NCBI GenBank assembly: GCA_946894095.1
Contig: OX335642.1
Location: 19,355,021-19,419,020, forward strand
DNA from: Incurvaria masculella
Taxonomy: Eukaryota > Arthropoda > Insecta > Lepidoptera > Incurvariidae
DNA: 64,000 nucleotides
Direction: 5' to 3'
Shown: in pieces, positions 41,101 to 53,100 of the stretch
Numbering within the stretch: position 1 is the stretch's first letter
Layout: every line of letters starts with the position of its first letter
Made by a program: the position numbers and the translations under genes
The notes under the pieces: model-generated
Database searches by the model: none
The model's input: the letters and a program-made list of their open reading frames with translations, nothing else
Told to the model about the DNA's origin: nothing

Positions 41101-44100
41101 TCGTTTTCATAGCACGTCCTTTGAGAGATTCTGAAAAAAAAAAACCATCCCGCGAAACTAATTATTTAAAGAAACTATACAATAATTCGCTGTAAAGAGG
41201 CTTTGTCGAATCAAATCAAAATAATAATAGTTATTAATAATTATTGTCTAAGCACTGTAACAATGTTGCAGGTGTTCGGTGCGTTCCTGGCTTGGGAGAC
41301 CCGACACGTTTCCATTCCGGCGCTGAACGACTCCAAGCACATCGGCCTCTCCGTCTACAATGTCTTGATCATGTGTATCATGGGGGCGGCCATCGCTCTT
41401 GTGAGTCCGCATATTTTAGCATTGAACATTATTTTTCGATCGCTTCAGCTAGCTTGGGGATAGATAGCGACCTCAATTATTAAGAAAGATAAATAAACAT
41501 GCTATCAATGGTATTACTAAAAGGGCTACGATACTGATTTTGTAAACCGTATTTTAAGGTTCCATATGACGCTAACCTCCAAAATGTTGAGTTTATATTT
41601 ATTTCATCTCAGCGTCTGTTAAGCAAACTCAATGCGTCCGGAGATCGCTATTATGGTTTGTTTGCTGAACGCTGGAGTTAGTTGGAGCCTTAAAAAAATT
41701 TTTGTAAACAGTTTAAATTATATTCAATTTTCGAGACTTTATTTAAGGCCTTTTTTGAAAGAATCTTAAACTTCACGACAGCCTTAAGGGTAGATGTTAA
41801 TCCCTTTCACATATTCATTTCGGAATATAACTGTTATATTTTTCCAAGGAATGTGATATATGTGTTTGCATAATCAACCGTGAAGCGAGGACACATTGAT
41901 CAAAGAAAGATCAATCTAATTGTAATTATCGTTTCATTTATAGTTTCATTTTTTGATGAATTGAATAATAGGAAATATGTTTACAAGTTATATGGAGACT
42001 TTATTCTCCTTTTGTATTTATGCTTGATTGAAGTTCTCCCTTTTTTAACTCCTCTGATTTTTTAGTGCCTATAAAACAAAGTCATGGGGCCATGAGTTCT
42101 GTTTTTAGGCTATAGCTAGTCCCCAGTGGATGACTTGCATATTCTAGACCAGCATGATTTCGCTTTTACAATATAGTATAGTTGATTTCTTTTTTAATTA
42201 TTTATTGATTATTTGCAGGTACTGACAGACCACAAGGACGCACTGTTCGTGTTGATCGCCATCTTCATAATATTCTGCACAACCGGCACACTTTGCCTTG
42301 TGTTTGTGCCCAAGGTTAGTCTATTGGTATGTCATCACGATCATATTACTTGGAAACTGTGTATCTGTCTGCAGCTTCCTTCATAAACCCCTGGCTTCCT
42401 ATATAGTAGATTCTCCCTTAGAAATTATTTTGCTTATTTCATTACTGATATATTCGCTGTAAATTATACCGCTAATTCCTATTTATTTGATTTCACGTGT
42501 ATGATTTTGTAGTGTAAATAAATATCCAGAATTAATTTAATATCTTAGAACTTTTTTGGGACATCGTATTTGATACGCTTAGAAATAAACTTGTTTTGCA
42601 TATTAAATAATATTGTGAATTGCGTAAACGCTTAAATTTAGTTTTAAACACGTGTCTCCTGTAACATTTTCTAAATTAATTTAATTGGTTACCACAATAA
42701 AAGAACCGTGTCAACATTTAAATTTTTCACCGTTTTAAACTATCGCGCGACATAACTATGATATTTAGTTAGACGGTTAACCGCGCGTTTAAGGAGCAGG
42801 GCGTGCAGCTCAACGTTTCGGAGCTTCACATAGACTGCACCTTCATAAGAAAGTGCTTGTCGCGCGGGAGGAAGGCACTTTACTGACTACCAGTCACTCT
42901 GCTCCATTTCTCAGTGTCCATGGCAGCATTATTTCATCAGCTTGTATATATCGTGAAGATTCCTACCCTCATTAGGTCATATGGACATCTGTGCTTTAAA
43001 AAATTAACACTGAATTGTGTCGAGGTGCATCGACAATACAAGTCGAGAATATTTGGAAAGCAGCCAATTCTCAATTAATGATGTACCATGGAATGGACAC
43101 CGAAAAGTTAAGCACAACCGCGGGGAGTCAGTAAGGTACCTCTTCCATCGCCACAGGCACGTTCTCCTTAAGATGGAACCCATGTAAGGATCCGAGACAT
43201 CACGCCCTGCTTCTCAAACGCGTGGTAAGCCTTTAAAAAGTATTTCAGATTTTTTTGAACCTACGCTAAACAAAAACTATATTGAAGTATTTAACAAAAA
43301 TCAAACAATTGAAGAACGCTCATGTCGTGACTTACTGCCACGATTGGTGATACCAGCTGCTGGAGCTCCGTCGCAACGGGCAGCCAGGCTCAGCGCCGTC
43401 GCGCATCCGCGCCACCCTCCGACCGGCGTCCACGCACGAGTGCCGCTCGCCAGGGCCTGAGCTGGAGCGGCGACTGCGCGAGCTGCGCCAATACAATAAC
43501 CGCTATCGGCGGACATTGCAGGCCAAGGAGAATGAGCTGCAGGTAGCGTAATGGTTGGATTGTCGTGGTTAGATGCACGTGCCATTTGTATTACAGGGAG
43601 CATACTACGAGAACGCCATCATGCAACCGGGGAACGATCCAAGTTAATGAGAATGAACTGCAGGTAGCGTAGTGATTAGATTGTTGTAGTCTGATGCACG
43701 AGCAATTTTTATTACAGTGAACAGACAACGAGTACGGCATCATGCAATCGGACAACGCTGCAAATTAATGAGGATGAACTTCAGGTAGCGTGGTGGTTGG
43801 ATTGTTGTAGTCTGATGTACGAGACATTTCTTTTACAGGAAGCAGACTATTTCATCATATAGCCGACGAAAGCTCCAATATAATGGGAATGAAATGCATG
43901 TAGCGTAAATTATTTTATTAAGCTGCAGGCAATAAGGCATTTATTGCGATCGGACGCTGCAGGGATAAGGAAAGAATTTGAACTTGATGGTTTTACAGAT
44001 GAATGAGAAATACTACCTGCCTTATCTTTGCCGTTTACAGAAGAAAGTTTACAGAAGAAGAGTTTACAGCACTTGCTTATGGGAAAGAATGTTTGTGTGA

Positions 44101-47100
44101 GAAGAGGTAGATCTTGTACTGGTATGGTTTAAATATTGTTTTTATGCAAGTTGTCTGAGGGACATTTCAACGCTGTCCGTGACGCCAGTTGTAAAGTGTG
44201 GTTAAGAAGTGAATGCCATGCGGATATCAGTAGGTGAGCGGGGCCGGGTCCTTAACCTTACATCACAATATGGGTACTAATTCTGTCTAACCAAAACCAG
44301 ATTGATTAAATATATACAAACAGAACCAACAACCAATGTTCTAGGACGAGCATAAACACAAATATGTAAGTAGGTATATAAATTGAGTAGGTTCCTAATT
44401 TGGGCCCCCTAATATGGACGATGCCACTGAGAAGTATTACGCGCGCTGACTCTTAAGGCCGCGTATGAAGCTAGACAAATTCCCGATTTCCCCCCCACCG
44501 CTCCGCTAGACGCCGTAGCAGCAGTGGCGCCGTGAATCTTAGGACAAAACTGAAATGAGATATTGTTAGAGCGACACCTATACGCCGTCGCTGGAACTTC
44601 GTGAAAGTTGTATCGATCCCGCGGCAAGGCGTCAATGAACATACGACCAATCACAAGGCTCGAGATCACCCGCCATATTATTCACATTGCTGCTAGAAAA
44701 CAGCCACCATTTCGTCAGATCTCTACTTCATGAAAGGATTTACTATTTTCACATTGATCGTCAGTAGCTGGTTGTTGTAGCGCGTGAGACGTCTTATCTA
44801 CAGTTATTGTTCGTTGGGGGGTGTCGGTTCGAATCCTGTAGGTTACAAATTTTTTTTTCTGTTTTTTTACTTTTTATTTTTAATGGTGTATAGTATATAA
44901 TTATAGCGTGGGTTAGACTTAATTGATTTACACATATAAAAAATATTACATAATAATAGGTTTTGGTAAAAGTTTTTACCTGAGAAACAATTTTAAAAAG
45001 TATAAACGTCATTTGATACAATAAAAAGTAAAATAACACTTTTAAAAAGGATAAAGGTGAGACGATGGAGAAATAATTTCCATACAACGAGCGCGCAAAA
45101 AATGACGCCACGCGACTTGCAACATTATATCGCCGTTCATAGCGCCGTAGCGCAGTGATGAAAACGGAGAAAAATCTAATTTTTTGTCTCCCAAATTGAT
45201 AGGTAAATTGATAAAAATAAGAATTATTTTTCAATAAACCTGATGGTCGTTACGTCATTCTTCATTAGTAGTGAGAGCCGAAACAAAGGCCAAATTCCTC
45301 CCGCGGCACAAGCAGGTACCTACGTCGCTTATTCCAAGGAATGTGACAAGTAGTGTCGACACTTTTTAGGGTTCCGTACCCAAAGGGTGAAAACGGAACC
45401 CTATTACTAAGCCTCTGCTCTCCGTCCGTCCGTCCGTCCATCCGTCTGTCCGTCCGTCTGTCCGTCCGTCCGTCCGTCCGTCCGTCCGTCCGTCCGTCCG
45501 TCTGTCACAGGGCTCTATCTCATGAACCGTAATAGGTAGGCAGCTGAAATTTTCACAGAGTGTGTACTTATTTTGCCGATATAACAACAAAAAGGTAAAT
45601 TAAAAAAATATATAAAAATTAAAGGGGGGCCCATACAAAAGAAACGTGATTTTTGGTGTTGATGGTACGGAACCCTTCGTGTGCGAGTCCGACTCGCACT
45701 TGGCCCGTTTTTTTAGTTCAATTTGCTCTCCTGTGGTCGCCTGGTACGCAGCATCCTCTATTTAGCTGCTATTTGCCGCGGCAGCGAGTGCCGCGTCTTT
45801 TGTCGTTTGAACATCTTTTTTTCTACTTTGGCGACGTTGTCGTCTTTGTTCGTCGTTGTTGATGTCAAAAACGGAACCCTATTACTGCGTGCAATTGTAT
45901 TCGGTGCGGTGCGTACCTAGTTATGCGCTGCTCGTCGATTGTGCGCGGCGCGTACAATTGCGTGAGGTCGCGTATGCGCGCTCGTCGATTGTATCTCGTT
46001 CACTCGCGTCAGTCGCGCGGTCGCGCCGCGCCGAAGTGTCTTATAATATTTGGACGCTCGTCCGCTCCGCTGTAGCGCCACAGAGCAGCGCTGTGCAACA
46101 ATCGAATAATGTAGATTTGTATTCGAATGAATCGAATAACGGGAACAATCGAATAATTCGATTGTTTTTATTCGCAATCGCCTATCGCTAGTCTACGACC
46201 AGTGTTTCCAATGATATAACGAAAACAAATTTTGACATGACAGACAGGTAGATCAGATCGGGGCATTTATATTGAGTGGTCGCTTGATGGGTCTACGATC
46301 AGTGTTTCCCAAGATATAACGAAAACAAATTTTGACATGACAAACAGGTAGATCAGGTCGGGGCGTTTATTTTGAGTGGTCGCATGATGGGTCTAAGACC
46401 AGTGTTTCCCATGATATACCAAAAAACAATTTTGACATGACAGACAGGTAGATTAGGTTGGGGCGTTTATTTTGAGTGGTCGCATGATGGGTCTACGACC
46501 AGTGTTTTCCATGATATAACGAAAACAAATTTTGACATGACAGACGGGTAGTTCAGGTCGGGACGTTTACTTTGAGTGGTCGCATCATGGGTCTACGACA
46601 AGTGTTTCCCAAGATATAACGAAAACTAATTTTGACATGACAGACAGGTAGATCAGGTCGGGGCGTTTATTTTGAGTGGTCGCATGATGGGTCTAAGACC
46701 AGTGTTTCCCAAGATATAACGAAAACTAATTTTGACATGACAGACAGGTAGATCAGGTCGGGGCGTTTATTTTGAGTGGTCGCATGATGGGTCTACTACC
46801 AGTGTTTCCCATGATATAACGAAAAAAAATTTTGACATGACAGGAAGTTAGATCAGGTCGGGGCGTTTATTTTGAGTGGTCGCATGATGGGTCTGCGACC
46901 AGTGTTTCCCATGATATAACGAAAACTAATTTTGACATGACAGACAGGTAGATCAGGTCGGGGCGTTTATTTTGAGGGGTCGCATGATGGGTCTACGACC
47001 AGTGTTTCCCATGATATAACGAAAACAAATTTTGACATGACAGGAAGTTAGACCAGGTCGGGGCGTTTATATTGAGTGGTCGCATGATGGGCCTACGACC

Positions 47101-50100
47101 AGTGTTTCCCATGATATAACGAAAACTAATTTTGACATGACAGACAGGTAGATCAGGTCGGGGCGTTTATTTTGAGTGGTCGCATGATGGGCCTAAGACC
47201 AGTGTTTCTCATGATATAACAAAAAAAAATTGACATGACAGACAGGTAGATTAGGTCGAGGCGTTTATTTTGAGTGGTCGCATGATGGGTCTACGACCAG
47301 TGTTTTCCATGATGTAACGAAAACAAATTTTGACATGACAGACGGGTAGATCAGGTCGGGACTTTTACTTTGAGTGGTCGCATAATGGGTCTACGACCAG
47401 TGTTTCCCAAGATATACCGAAAACTAATTTTGACATGACAGACAGGTAGATCAGGTCGGGGTGTTTATTTTGAGTGGTCGCATGATGGGTCTACTACCAG
47501 TGTTTCCCATGATATAACGAAAACAAATTTTGACATGACAGGAAGTTAGATCAGGTCGGGGCGTTTATTTTGAGTGGTCGCATGATGGGTCTACGACCAG
47601 TGTTTCCCAAGCTATAATGAAAACAAATTTTGACATGACAGACAGGTAGACCAGGTCGGGGCGTTTATTTTGAGTGGTCGCATGATGGGTCTAGGACCAG
47701 TGTTTCCCATGATATAACGAAAACAAATTTTGACATGACAGGAAGTTAAATCAGGTCGGGGCGTTTATTTTGAGTGGTCGCATGATGGGTCTACGACCAG
47801 TGCTTCCCGTGATAAAACGAAAACCAATTTTGACATGACAGGAAGTTAAATCAGGTCGGGGCGTTTATTTTGAGTGGTCGCATGATGGGTCTACGACCAG
47901 TGCTTCCCGTGATAAAACGAAAACCAATTTTGACATGACAGGAAGGTAGATCAGGTCGGGGCGTTTATTTTGAGTGGTCGCATGATGGGTCTACGACCAG
48001 TGTTGACCATGATATAACGAAAACAAATTTTGACATGACATACAGGTAGATCAGGTCCGGGCGTTTATTTTGAGTGGTCGCATGATGGGTCTACGACCAG
48101 TGTTTCCCAAGCTATAATGAAAACAAATTTTGACATGACAGACAGGTAGACCAGGTCGGGGCGTTTATTTTGAGTGGTCGCATGATGGGTCTAGGACCAG
48201 TGTTTCCCATGATATAACGAAAACAAATTTTGACATGACAGGAAGTTAAATCAGGTCGGGGCGTTTATTTTGAGTGGTCGCATGATGGGTCTACGACCAG
48301 TGCTTCCCGTGATAAAACGAAAACCAATTTTGACATGACAGGAAGTTAAATCAGGTCGGGGCGTTTATTTTGAGTGGTCGCATGATGGGTCTACGACCAG
48401 TGCTTCCCGTGATAAAACGAAAACCAATTTTGACATGACAGGAAGGTAGATCAGGTCGGGGCGTTTATTTTGAGTGGTCGCATGATGGGTCTACGACCAG
48501 TGTTGACCATGATATAACGAAAACAAATTTTGACATGACATACAGGTAGATCAGGTCCGGGCGTTTATTTTGAGTGGTCGCATGATGGGTCTACTACCAG
48601 TGTTTCCCATGATATAACGAAAACAAATTTTGACATGACAGGAAGTTAGATCAGGTCGGGGCGTTTATTTTGAGTGGTCGCATGATGGGTCTACGACCAG
48701 TGTTTCCCATGATACAACGAAAACAAATTTTGACATGACAGGGAAGGTAAATCAGGTCGGAGCGTTTATTTTGAGTGGTCGCATGATGGGTCTACGACAA
48801 ATGTTTCCCCAGATATAGCGAAAACATATTTGGTCATGACATGACATGTACAACACATGAAATTGAACTGAACCGTTCCTCCGAGATTAATATTGGAGTT
48901 TCTTTTCGTCATAGAATTTATTTTATTTTATTAAATTTTAAATTATTATTATTATTTTATTTTAGCTATTTGTTGTTATAGCGGTAAAATAAATACACAC
49001 TCCGTGAACATTTCAGCTGCCTACCTAATAGTCGTGGGCGTTTCCACTGGTTTTCGAAAACGTTAGTAACTGTTAATGCTGATGCCGATAGCCGTTAGCG
49101 GAAACGGTTTCAAAAAGAAATGAAAGAAAACTCCCTCTTCCTTCTTCTCACCTCTTTTTTTTTTTTTTGGCTGGACATGAATGGGTATAATGACATCTAG
49201 CACGGTTCGATCATCTCACATGAATTCTGAATCTCGAGTGCAGTGACCTGTATTCAAAAATCAAGAAGAAGAGAAAAAATCCAAAAATCTAAATCAAGAA
49301 TGAGGTTTTGTTACTATGTAGTTATCGCAAACAATTAAGAAGTCAGACAAAACTTTTTATCCTCGACAAAATAATCCCCAGAAATAATATAACACAAATG
49401 ATAAATAAACATATTTATCATTTATTTCATATGCCTATTAGCATTTAGAAATACTAATCGTTGGACTTTTGCTGTAAGCAAACCACAACGGCGGTTGTTA
49501 AGAATGTAGCCCCTCTTCGACTACAGTGCGCACTGCGCGCGCGCATTACAGTTTCGGCGGTAACCCCAGTTGCGAGAGTCGCCGGCTACAAGCCGCAACG
49601 AAGTAATTATTAATATTACTAACTATTACTCGTAACCCCAGTTACGAGAGTCGCCAGCTTCAAGCCGGTTACAGCTACATTGCGCGAGCGAGACAGTCGC
49701 GGCTGGCGGGTCGTTGCGTCTAGACGTCTCGCAACCTACGTGCTTTCGTTGGCGCGCCGCGTGCGCGATCCAGTGCGCTACAAGAAACTTGTAGCGGCCA
49801 TACTGCTCGGCGTAAAATGAATACTTCGTTTTTACACTAGTAACAGTTTACAAACCCATTTCTCATTTCTCGTCCCACGACTACTACCTAAGGCCCTGTG
49901 ACAGACGGACTGACGGACGGACACCGGAGGCTTAGTAATAGGGTTTCGTTTTCACCCTTTGGGTACGGTACCCTAAAAACGAACCAACAAAACAAAACAT
50001 ATTATTTATGTCATTTATTCTTTTCACGGAGTTTTCCTTCTGTTCATGTTATTAATTATTCTGTGCCTTCGACAAAAACTACAAAAATCCGCCCGCCGAG

Positions 50101-53100
50101 CTATCTGCCAAGGTCATGTGACTTGTCCTCTTGCGACCCGTCCGCACGTTCCATGGGGAGGCGGATATTTGCGGCCGCCCCAATACTCGTATTGCCCGCT
50201 AGGCTTGAGAAGGAGAATTTAGCATGATTACGTAACGACAGTCGTGGCACAATGGTTTTAGTGTCGAATTTTTGCTGCGAAGTTGAGAACCACACAAATC
50301 GAAGTTCGGTTCCTGGAAACATCACTTTTTTTATATTATAACAAATATTTTATTTATTTATGATATTTTTATTTATTTATATCTTGCTAACCGAACGTTA
50401 CTAACCAGTGTCAATTATTTCGGCTTTAGACCTCAATAACATTTTATTGAGAATTTTACAGCGCCATCTATGAAGTTCAGCTGATGCTCGTAGGAATTTG
50501 GTTCGGAACTTTGTTACTGTCGCGATCCCGAAAGCGATCTCCGCGTGCGGAGAGTCGTGCGGAGAGGCGTGCGCCCGCTTCGAAACATCGCAGCGGACTG
50601 AGGCTACCGAAATGGCGATAGATAGTCGCCAAGAGAACGAAAGGGAAAGGGATACTTTACGGTGCTCAGAAATTTTGTCGTAAGTCCAAAATTCATTTTT
50701 TTGATGCTTTGAATGAAAAATTGTGTCCAAATGAAACAATAATCATTCAAAAATTTGAAAATCATGATGCAAATATAATGTGAGATTACTAGCACTGTAA
50801 TTAATACCAATTCTGAGAAATAAAGCATAATGTGAAAAAATCGACCTATTTTGGCGATATTTTTCTATCGGGCCAATGTTATGCTATTGGAACAATAATC
50901 ATTCAGATTAAGCGGATATAAGTGAAGTTTCATATAACGCAATTTTAGCATGATTAGTTCAATATTCTCTGAGAAATTAAGACAAAGCTAAGTGCGATTT
51001 AGCGTCATACGGAGCCTTAAGCCCGCAAAAACAAGGTTCGGTACGATACCCAGTGGTGATGATGTCTGAAGCACGTGGTTGGGCGGTAAATGGTGCCTGC
51101 CCCCGCGCGGCGAAGTTCGAGCGGCTGGGTCTCCTCAGCTGTGGACGCACCACACCACAGGGCGAGTCGTTGGAGGATCCCACTCGGACTCAGGGGTGAT
51201 AGAGCACCTGGAGCACGTGTTCGGGTGCCGAAGAGACGAAGGGGGTGGTTGTGCTCCACCGAGCCAGTCCGAAAGCAGCGACGGCGCGGCGAGACCCCGG
51301 GACGCGACTGGCGTTACTCGCGGCGGTCGGCGATCTGTGGCGGCGAGATGCGCTCGCGCCGTGGCGGGCGAATAAGATTGCTGCCTTTCGTGGTCCTTTC
51401 CCATTGGCTTCAAGGGTCACCTGACTGTCGCTAAGCGTGCTGAGGGAGACAGCATCCTTGAATTGCTGGATGGTAGAAAGAGACGGTACCAATGTTCGTG
51501 GTGTGTTGTTTTGTTTCTAGAATATTTTTGACGGTTGGTTCCTTGAAACGTGTACTTTTCCATTATGTAGATAACTATAAATGTCCATTGTGAGTATGCA
51601 TAGGCACTGACATTGTTCTTAAGGCTACCGTAAGTATAGTTCAACAAGGATATGACACACAAATATTGATATTGCCTAAAAATGAAAATTAGTAAAGTAA
51701 CGTATGTTACAATCTGTGAAAGATCCGTCTGCAGATCTAGCTATTTTAGTACTTCTGCTTCTTATTTTATCAGAAATTATGTATGTGAGTGACAGCAGGT
51801 ATATTAAGAGACTCATGCGGCATGGAACTTCGAGCTGATGTGCCAATATCATGGTGGTTGAAAGTAGGCTCTGAGGTTGGGGACGTAAGGCGACAGCCGC
51901 TCACCCACCACCCAGTGGCCACTGCGGATTTGTATTCTAGTAATCCTGGTATAGCTTAGTAATCCTGCTATAGCATGATGATGATTACAGATGCTGCTCA
52001 GTAAGCTAGGCTCTGACGCCGGGTCAGTTTCGTCTACTCGCGCCGACAGCCGCTCACCCACCACCCAGCGATCACTGCGGCTTAGTGTTCCAACTAAAGA
52101 CCAAATCAGTCACATGGGTAACTAGAAAACATTCTTATTGCCCTAGAGTTCAAAATGTGTACCTACATGTGAAATTTTAAGATAAAACTGAACGGATTTC
52201 AAATTGAGTTATTTTGCCGTGCTGGAAATCCATCTCCACATAGTTTTAATAATGTGATTTTGAATAATTCTTTACTTATAATGAAATAGAGCAAACATAG
52301 TTAAAATATGTTAATTATCTTCAGACCATTATCTTATTTTATTAAAGGTATTAAATTTATCTAATAAAAACAGAAAAATTATATATTTTAATTTTTCCTA
52401 TCTATTTAAAAAAAACAGAAGTAATTATGATAACATTGATACGTACAAACATAAAATCATGCCGGATATTAGGCAAACATGAGAATCGTCATCACTACAT
52501 ACTTCTCTCACTTCTTCGAGTGTCATGCATCTCTTCATTTATCCTCTTCGATTATGGGTGACCTATCCATCATTGAAACTTATTCTCGGTCATCTATAAA
52601 TGCAAGTTCTATTCAATTCTGATCTTTTTAGGTATGTCATTGCATCATTACATTTTATATTTCAGACACAAGCGATATTACATCCTTGTGCAGCTTAAGT
52701 GCGTCTCAAGGAGCTGAGGCGGAGTACTACAACCTTCAACCACAGGCTAATGACAAGTAAGGCTTTTTTTGTTTCCATTACAAAAACTGGTCAAGTGTGA
52801 ACATATTCAGTCTGAGGGTCCCCTCACTGCTGGACATGGAATAAATTAGCTATCGCCTGATAATAATTTGGCAATTTCATCTTGGAAACTGGGTGCCTTG
52901 GATCTACATTTAACTGGATGGAAAACACATACAATTATTACTAACGCATCGACCATCGTCCACGAAATGGTACCATCCGGTTTTATTCAAGGAAGTGTTA
53001 CGTGGAATCTGAACACGAACAACGAATGCCTCAGTCGCCACTTACAGTATGTTGCGTGTGTTTCAGTTGCAATTTATATTAGTCGGTTTAATGTTGATTT

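Larger units (their letters stand above)
29133..42218 (+). other. Introns 9-15 outside listed repeats
   Basis: 29260-29530 carries a (TATG)n tract in a dispersed repeat that starts acccgactgcgaaagaagg. 35099-36133, 37266-37855, 40090-41271 and 41916-42218 show no element that I can name. Confidence 0.45.
43911..52665 (+). other. Intron 17, remainder
   Basis: Outside the satellite, hAT-like element, (GACG)n repeats and tRNA-like pieces, the intron has CpG-rich patches at 44420-44640, 45880-46190, 50090-50220 and 50500-50660, all without a frame that bridges exons 17 and 18. 52086-52665 is plain AT-rich DNA. Confidence 0.45.

Noticed and set aside
19980..43542. Assignment as GABBR1 or GABBR2 orthologue
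   Set aside because: Flytrap and loop motifs agree better with the insect R3 subunit; GABBR2-like motifs are shared because R3 and R2 are related.
44794..45234. Minus-strand open frame of 146 codons
   Set aside because: Rich in Phe, Tyr and Lys from AT-rich sequence, and it begins next to a tRNA-like repeat; no family match.
45423..45590. Open frames made of repeated TDGR/DGRT residues (also at 9718-9975 and 49898-50227)
   Set aside because: They are translations of the GACG/CGTC microsatellite in interspersed repeats.
46193..48840. Hammerhead ribozyme in the 100-bp satellite unit
   Set aside because: The unit has gaaaac and short inverted pairs, but neither strand has the required CUGAUGA core.
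46193..48840. CRISPR-like array
   Set aside because: Units are contiguous 100-bp repeats without unique spacers, in an insect intron.
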